Assembly: GCA_023213395.1 (NCBI GenBank)
Contig: CM041465.1
Location: 182,907,741 to 182,971,740 of the forward strand
Length of the DNA stretch: 64,000 nt
Direction: 5' to 3'
Source: Cycas panzhihuaensis
Taxonomy: Eukaryota > Cycadophyta
The position numbers and the translations under genes were made by a program. Under the pieces are notes generated by a model. It worked only from the letters and a program-made list of their open reading frames with translations. It had not been told where the DNA came from and did not search any database. This document shows, in pieces, positions 60,030 to 64,000 of the stretch (position 1 is its first letter; every line of letters begins with the position of its first letter).

Positions 60030-60700
60030 CCCTTTCCCTCCAAATGAGATTTCAATTGGGACAACCCTTCACTCAGTTCAGTGATAGTTTGGAATTCTTC
60101 CTCTATTGCTTCCCATTCCTATAACAAAGGCTCAAATTCCATCTCTTCTTCTAACATAATTCAACCTCGCTTTAGACTCTTTTCCACTATTTGTTTGGAT
60201 CAGTGTTGAATGGAACTACCAAGTGTTTATTGTAGCCATATTACGATTGTCATCATTTCTTTTTTCACCTCTTCTCTGACCTCCGAATTTTGTGTGTTGG
60301 CCAAAAATGCATTCATCCATTATTTAATTAACAACTCTCCTTATCGTATGACCAGTTGGGGTGGTCAAACTTCTGGACATTGATGCAATAGAATGACTAA
60401 TAGTAATGAGGGATGTCTAAAGGGGTGAACACTTACTTCCTAAAGTTGTTGCCTTATATTGGATGCCAAGAATTCACACCAATTTAGTCGTTCCCAATCA
60501 TGATGTTGTGACCCCTCTAATATAACCAAGGGTTAGTTGTGACCTTGCTTAGCTATAACTCAATTGAGTATACCAACCAAGCCGACACCTATCCACATTA
60601 CTTGAACTGTGGAAGCTTAAATCAGAGTTTTCATGTGTGCATAGTAGAAAACATATGCCCAAAAGATACAAGTAGTTCAAGAGGTTAGAGGTGTCCCTCA
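60030..60700 (-). pseudogene. E8 ORF3 remnant
   Basis: One minus-strand frame with scattered stops reads HDWERLNWCEFLASNIRQQL, VSVHPFRHPSLLLVILLHQC, WMNAFLANTQNSEVREEVKK and WEAIEEEFQTITELSEGLSQ. It aligns block by block with E6 ORF3 (HPFKHPSLLL; IKQWVDAFS...NTQDMEIKRRVKKE). The end of the frame, rich in Glu, Leu and Gln, suggests a coiled coil. It lies just inside the E8 LTR, confirming the position at the 3' end of the element. Confidence 0.62.
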
Positions 60701-61799
60701 TAGGTGCTCAAAACACATTCCCAATAATAATATTTCAGAAAAGAGAATAAGTGTCAAAGCAATATAATTCACCATTAGGTCATCATTCAAACAAGTTGAT
60801 TGTAAAAGGGACCAACCAAATTACTCAAACAAATTCACCGCCCAACTAATTGAATTATTGAGGAGGAAATTGCCCCCAAGCTGGAGCACATGATATGAAC
60901 ATTAGAGTACTAGTAAGTCACTCAACTCTCAAACCCTTTTCTTACCCCCAAATGACTTTTTTTATCACAAAACTACAAAAAAACACTGCTGTAATATATG
61001 TGAGCTTTCTGTTGTAGTCAACTTACACAACAACATCTGGAAATGCCATACCACATATGGTTCATCACTGAATCAATTTCGTTGGACTCTCTTTGTGTGA
61101 CTCGTGTGTCCTATACCATGTAACACATGACAAATAACCTTACATGTATCATCATTGGCTCTCATCTGAATGAGGTTATGTGTTTCATACCACACAACAC
61201 TCACAAAAATGAGGTTGTGAATCCATACCTTACAAGCATTACTCATGTACAAGAGAATAAGACAAGGAGGGGACTCGCTCAACCCTTGAGGGGACTAATT
61301 CAACCCTCGCAAATTCAGAGAAGAGGGGACTCACTCAACCCAAATTCCATTGAGAGGACTTGCTCAACACTCAGAGAATGGGGATTTGATCAACCTAAAC
61401 CTTATAAGGCAACTGAAATTTAGCACCATCCAAACAACCCAATGAGATTGACGCATCAACGGGCGCACACATTCATGTCACTTACCAAATTTATCCCTTG
61501 CAATGGATGGAGAAAAACCCTAAGACATTCCAATGTGTGTAGATTTATCTATTTTGGGATATTGTCATAAGATATAATTATACTTAACACACTTAAGCCA
61601 ACTTTTGCAAAAATTCAATCATTGAATGTTTATGAAAACCCTACTAAGAGATTTAGTCATCACCCCTTCATCATTCCTACCAACATTAGGCTCAAAGACC
61701 CAACCTGAGTCCCCCAAAAGGTCTTTGGTTTCTCTTTTGTTTCTCACTAACTCTATTATGTGCTTCCAACTCTTTGTTGCTCTATTGAAGGGTGATCAT
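60701..61799 (-). other. E8 internal sequence, decayed, with short tandem repeat
   Basis: No domain recognised. At 61269-61396 there are five imperfect units of a GGGGACTCGCTCAACCC-type repeat spaced 20-35 bp apart. E8 appears to be cut at 61799 by E7. Confidence 0.4.
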
Positions 61800-62740
61800 T
61801 GTTGACTTCGCTGGGGGTGCCTTGTTACACTTACGAGATACCCCTTGCTACACTTGTCAAGGTTACATAGCGCTATAGTCTAGTTCCAGGATACTGTCAA
61901 CATGGTCATTCACATACATTCCACATACATTCCATATATAATTCACAGAATGGTACACAGATGCAATCAATACATACTCAGCAAATCATCATCACAACAC
62001 CAAGAATACACCAATTTCCACGTAACTCTTCCTTTTATTAAATCAACAGTTCATTTACACGGTGGAATGCATTCACAGTATTCCAAAGACATCTGATCTT
62101 CTGTTACAATGCGTGCCGGATGGTACTTATCATACGGTGATGCTCCAAATGGGTGCCATGCATCTTGGCTCCTGCACCTTTGCGTGCAGTGATATACGGC
62201 TCTCACCCTCGAGAGTATGTCATGGGATTGAATCACTCGGCTCTCACCCTTGAGCACATGACATGGGAATGAACAACTCGGCTCTCACCCTTGAGCACAT
62301 GACATAGGAATGAACAACTCGGCTCTCACACTGGAATGGTCCTCAAAGCACCATTAAATATGTCCCTTTGATGCCTTTTGGATGAAAGGTTATGACCCAA
62401 AGTCATAACCATACCTTTTTGTCACCAAGGTACCCTTTCACTTTAATCATTAGTTATGCACTTTAACTAATGTCTCTTTAGGTCCGTGTAATAAAATGCG
62501 TGCGTGCGGGAACTTCGGGCCTCCAGTCCCGTCTTGTCGTGCGTCAGCTCGTTCCACTCTTGATGCGTGTCGTGATGCGTGCACTGTTCACGCACCTTTT
62601 GTCATACGTGCCGAATCTTTGGTTTCTTCATTGTTTCGCCTTGTGTGTACCTCCGTGCGGTCTGTACTTGCATTCCTTTGGTCAATACAAGCCTATATTC
62701 CATCTTCCTCAAGGCCTATATGTCACAATATGTCCCAACA
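61800..62740 (-). repeat. E7 3' LTR
   Basis: 941 bp, TGTTGACTTCGCTGGGGG to TGTCCCAACA on the plus strand. It is richer in GC and CpG than the E6 LTR, with GCGTGC words where E6 has GCATAC. TCGGGATAGA on the minus strand (62741-62750) is the likely polypurine tract. Overlapping frames at 62496-62863 are non-coding LTR. Confidence 0.83.
62197..62335 (-). repeat. 41-bp tandem repeat in E7 LTR
   Basis: Units starting CGGCTCTCACCCT at 62197, 62238, 62279 and 62320 (the last partial) are spaced exactly 41 bp. The E6 LTR has only one diverged unit here, so this is an expansion specific to E7. Confidence 0.93.
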
Positions 62741-63048
62741 TCTATCCCGAGCCAACATGATTGGGTTGAGCATCCTTGCTCAACAAAAAATTCAAAATTT
62801 GGGGTATTCCTCCCCCTCTCTGTTTTAAGGCTGCTTCGCTGCTTGGTCGCCATTCTTGGTTAATAAATCCTCATCTATTGGCGCTTTATTTTGTTTGACT
62901 CTCCCTTGATTTTTCGTATGATGATACATCTTTCCTCCATGCTTCACCATATTGCTTGTTTTTATGATATGAGTTACGGTTGTTTTTCTATTTTTTAATT
63001 TTTTTTGTATTTTATGTTACATACCGAATTGAATCGCGTTCTGGTATC

Positions 63049-63069
63049 AAGGCAATTCGATTTTGCTTC
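63049..63069 (-). promoter_or_regulatory. Hairpin after E7 pol
   Basis: AAGGCAA and TTGCTTC on the plus strand pair at 6 of 7 positions (one of them G-U on the minus-strand RNA), at the same distance from the integrase stop as in E6. Confidence 0.45.
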
Positions 63070-63127
63070 AACTTCATGCAACACGCTATGGTACAACCAA
63101 CTGATTCGGCTGGTAAGTTGCTCCACC

Positions 63128-63550
63128 CTAGTTGATATAGGGTTTCAGTTTACTACCCTTGACCATTTCAGGTAGTAGGCGGCACGATAGTTTCTTCAAC
63201 TGGATAGTGTTGTTCTGGTACACCTTCTCAATCCTATATGGGCCTTTCCAATGCATCTTCAATTCTCCTTGGGTTGTTTGGGATTTGTTGTCGAATCGCC
63301 ATACTCGATCACCCTTCTTGAAATGCGATGTCTTGTCGTGGCGGTCGTGCCTTGTCCTTTTCCGTCTTTTCCTTGGTGTGGTATGCTTTGTCGATTTCTT
63401 CTTATGATCCCTTAATTGATCTTCTCCTAACCAATGTTCTCTACAATGTCTCAAATGGGAAATTCCATATAGTGGTTCTCCATAAAAGGGTTTCACATAA
63501 TCTCCAATGCATTCTCCATGATTTCTTTCTTACGGAGTGGCAATTTTGTT
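63128..63550 (-). pseudogene. E7 integrase C-terminal domain
   Basis: An open stretch ends at the stop 63128-63130. It reads a basic region (KKKSTKHTTPRKRRKRTRH), then HFKKGDRVWRFDNKSQ, LKMHWKGPYRIEKVYQNNTI and LLPEMVKGSKLKPYIN, matching the E4 and E6 C-termini. The upstream integrase core is not found. Instead other sequence precedes it, so an internal deletion is likely. Confidence 0.82.
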
Positions 63551-63630
63551 TCCTAGACCTAATCTCTAGGGATACTCTCAGTGAGTTCCTTTTCTTCTTT
63601 CTCAAATTTGGCGGATGGTTGAAAAAGATC

Positions 63631-63981
63631 TTAGTTGGGTAGGTGTACCTCTAAAGAAGATGAGGAAGGTTTGTTACTTCCTTCCTCGGTGGGATGGGGT
63701 GGGGAAGGGCAATCTACCTCAAGACCCATCTTTGGAGGTAGAGGGAAGGTTAGGGTTAGAGGGGTTGGGGTATTAGGAGGTGAATTAGGGTAAGGGTTTG
63801 GGTTAAAAGGGGTATTTGGGTTTGGGTCTAGGTTTTTAATGTTATTATGAACACTCGTATAATCAACAAATTTAGATTTAATATCAACTTCCTCAGTTAC
63901 ATTCCGAGAAAGTAGGTTACACCTATAGGATGAGGGGTTGACTTCATATGCGTCCCGTAGCCAATAATCCACAAATCTCAT
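63631..63981 (-). pseudogene. E7 proline-rich frame, possibly gag
   Basis: An open frame of 116 codons begins MRFVDYWLRDAYEVNPSSYR and carries a Pro/Asn/Thr-rich middle (NPNPYPNSPPNTPTPL). It lies directly 5' of the integrase C-terminus with no pol between. It could be gag N-terminal sequence brought next to integrase by deletion. The frame may extend beyond the window. No known domain recognised. Confidence 0.35.
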
Positions 63982-64000
63982 CCTGTTTCCATCGTCTACA

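Larger units (their letters stand above)
61800..64000 (-). mobile_element. E7: Ty3-gypsy element, left part (runs off window)
   Basis: The 3' LTR (61800-62740), polypurine tract, hairpin and integrase C-terminus are present on the minus strand; the rest lies beyond 64000. ORF3 is missing: sequence equivalent to about 51660-53230 of E6 is absent between LTR and pol. The left flank is ATCAT (61795-61799); its partner would be outside the window. Confidence 0.8.

Noticed and set aside
62197-62335. Regular direct repeats that could suggest a CRISPR array
   Set aside because: Units are contiguous with no spacers, and lie in a plant LTR.
62496-62863. Three overlapping plus-strand frames
   Set aside because: They lie within the E7 LTR and just inside it, antisense to the element, and reflect local GC-richness.
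63760-63835. Telomere-like stretch (TTAGGGTAAGGGTTTGGG)
   Set aside because: Units are irregular and mixed, and the minus strand encodes a Pro/Asn-rich open frame that explains the composition. Not a real TTTAGGG array.

Overview
The window looks like nuclear DNA of a seed plant with a large, repeat-filled genome. It is AT-rich, carries plant-type Ty1-copia and Ty3-gypsy LTR retrotransposons and a plant L1-type LINE, and uses plant-style initiator-tRNA primer sites. The density of old, decayed, nested elements would fit a gymnosperm, but that is inference. I see no complete host gene, rRNA or tRNA. The only recognisable host-gene piece is the last exon of a fumarylacetoacetate hydrolase (FAH) family gene (42631-42743). 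A possible first exon of unknown function lies at 14742-15008.

Layout. 3.5-8.0 kb: decayed minus-strand LINE (ORF1, endonuclease, reverse transcriptase), interrupted by E1. E1 (7983-10951, minus): short gag-only LTR element with 414-bp LTRs and a GCATT target duplication. 12.6-13.45 kb: gypsy-like gag trace. E3 (17436-25046, plus): complete copia element with 298-bp LTRs and a TAAAG duplication. E2 (25279-33820, minus): complete copia element with about 337-bp LTRs, a clear primer site and a 3.6-kb leader holding tandem repeats. E9 (34030-38300, minus): copia relic.

From 39.6 to 57.1 kb there is a three-level nest. E4 (plus-strand gypsy relic) is split inside its integrase by E6 (45566-55303, minus-strand gypsy). 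E6 is itself split by E5 (46472-51601, minus-strand copia). At the right end, gypsy element E8 (from about 59190) appears to be interrupted by E7 (61800 to beyond the window end).

The gypsy elements share an arrangement I do not recognise. The integrase stop codon is followed about 60-70 nt later by a small hairpin with compensatory changes. In E4, E6 and E8 a third coding region (ORF3) lies in the sense direction at the 3' end of the element, with a conserved block and a glutamate/lysine-rich tail. In E6, where the order is clearest, it sits between pol and the 3' LTR. E1 and E2 look like a non-autonomous/autonomous pair: their leaders are homologous and their LTRs share a covarying hairpin.

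All retroelement reading frames carry stops or frameshifts, so the window looks inactive. Limits: domain calls come from reading translations by eye; many boundaries of decayed elements are approximate and are marked so.
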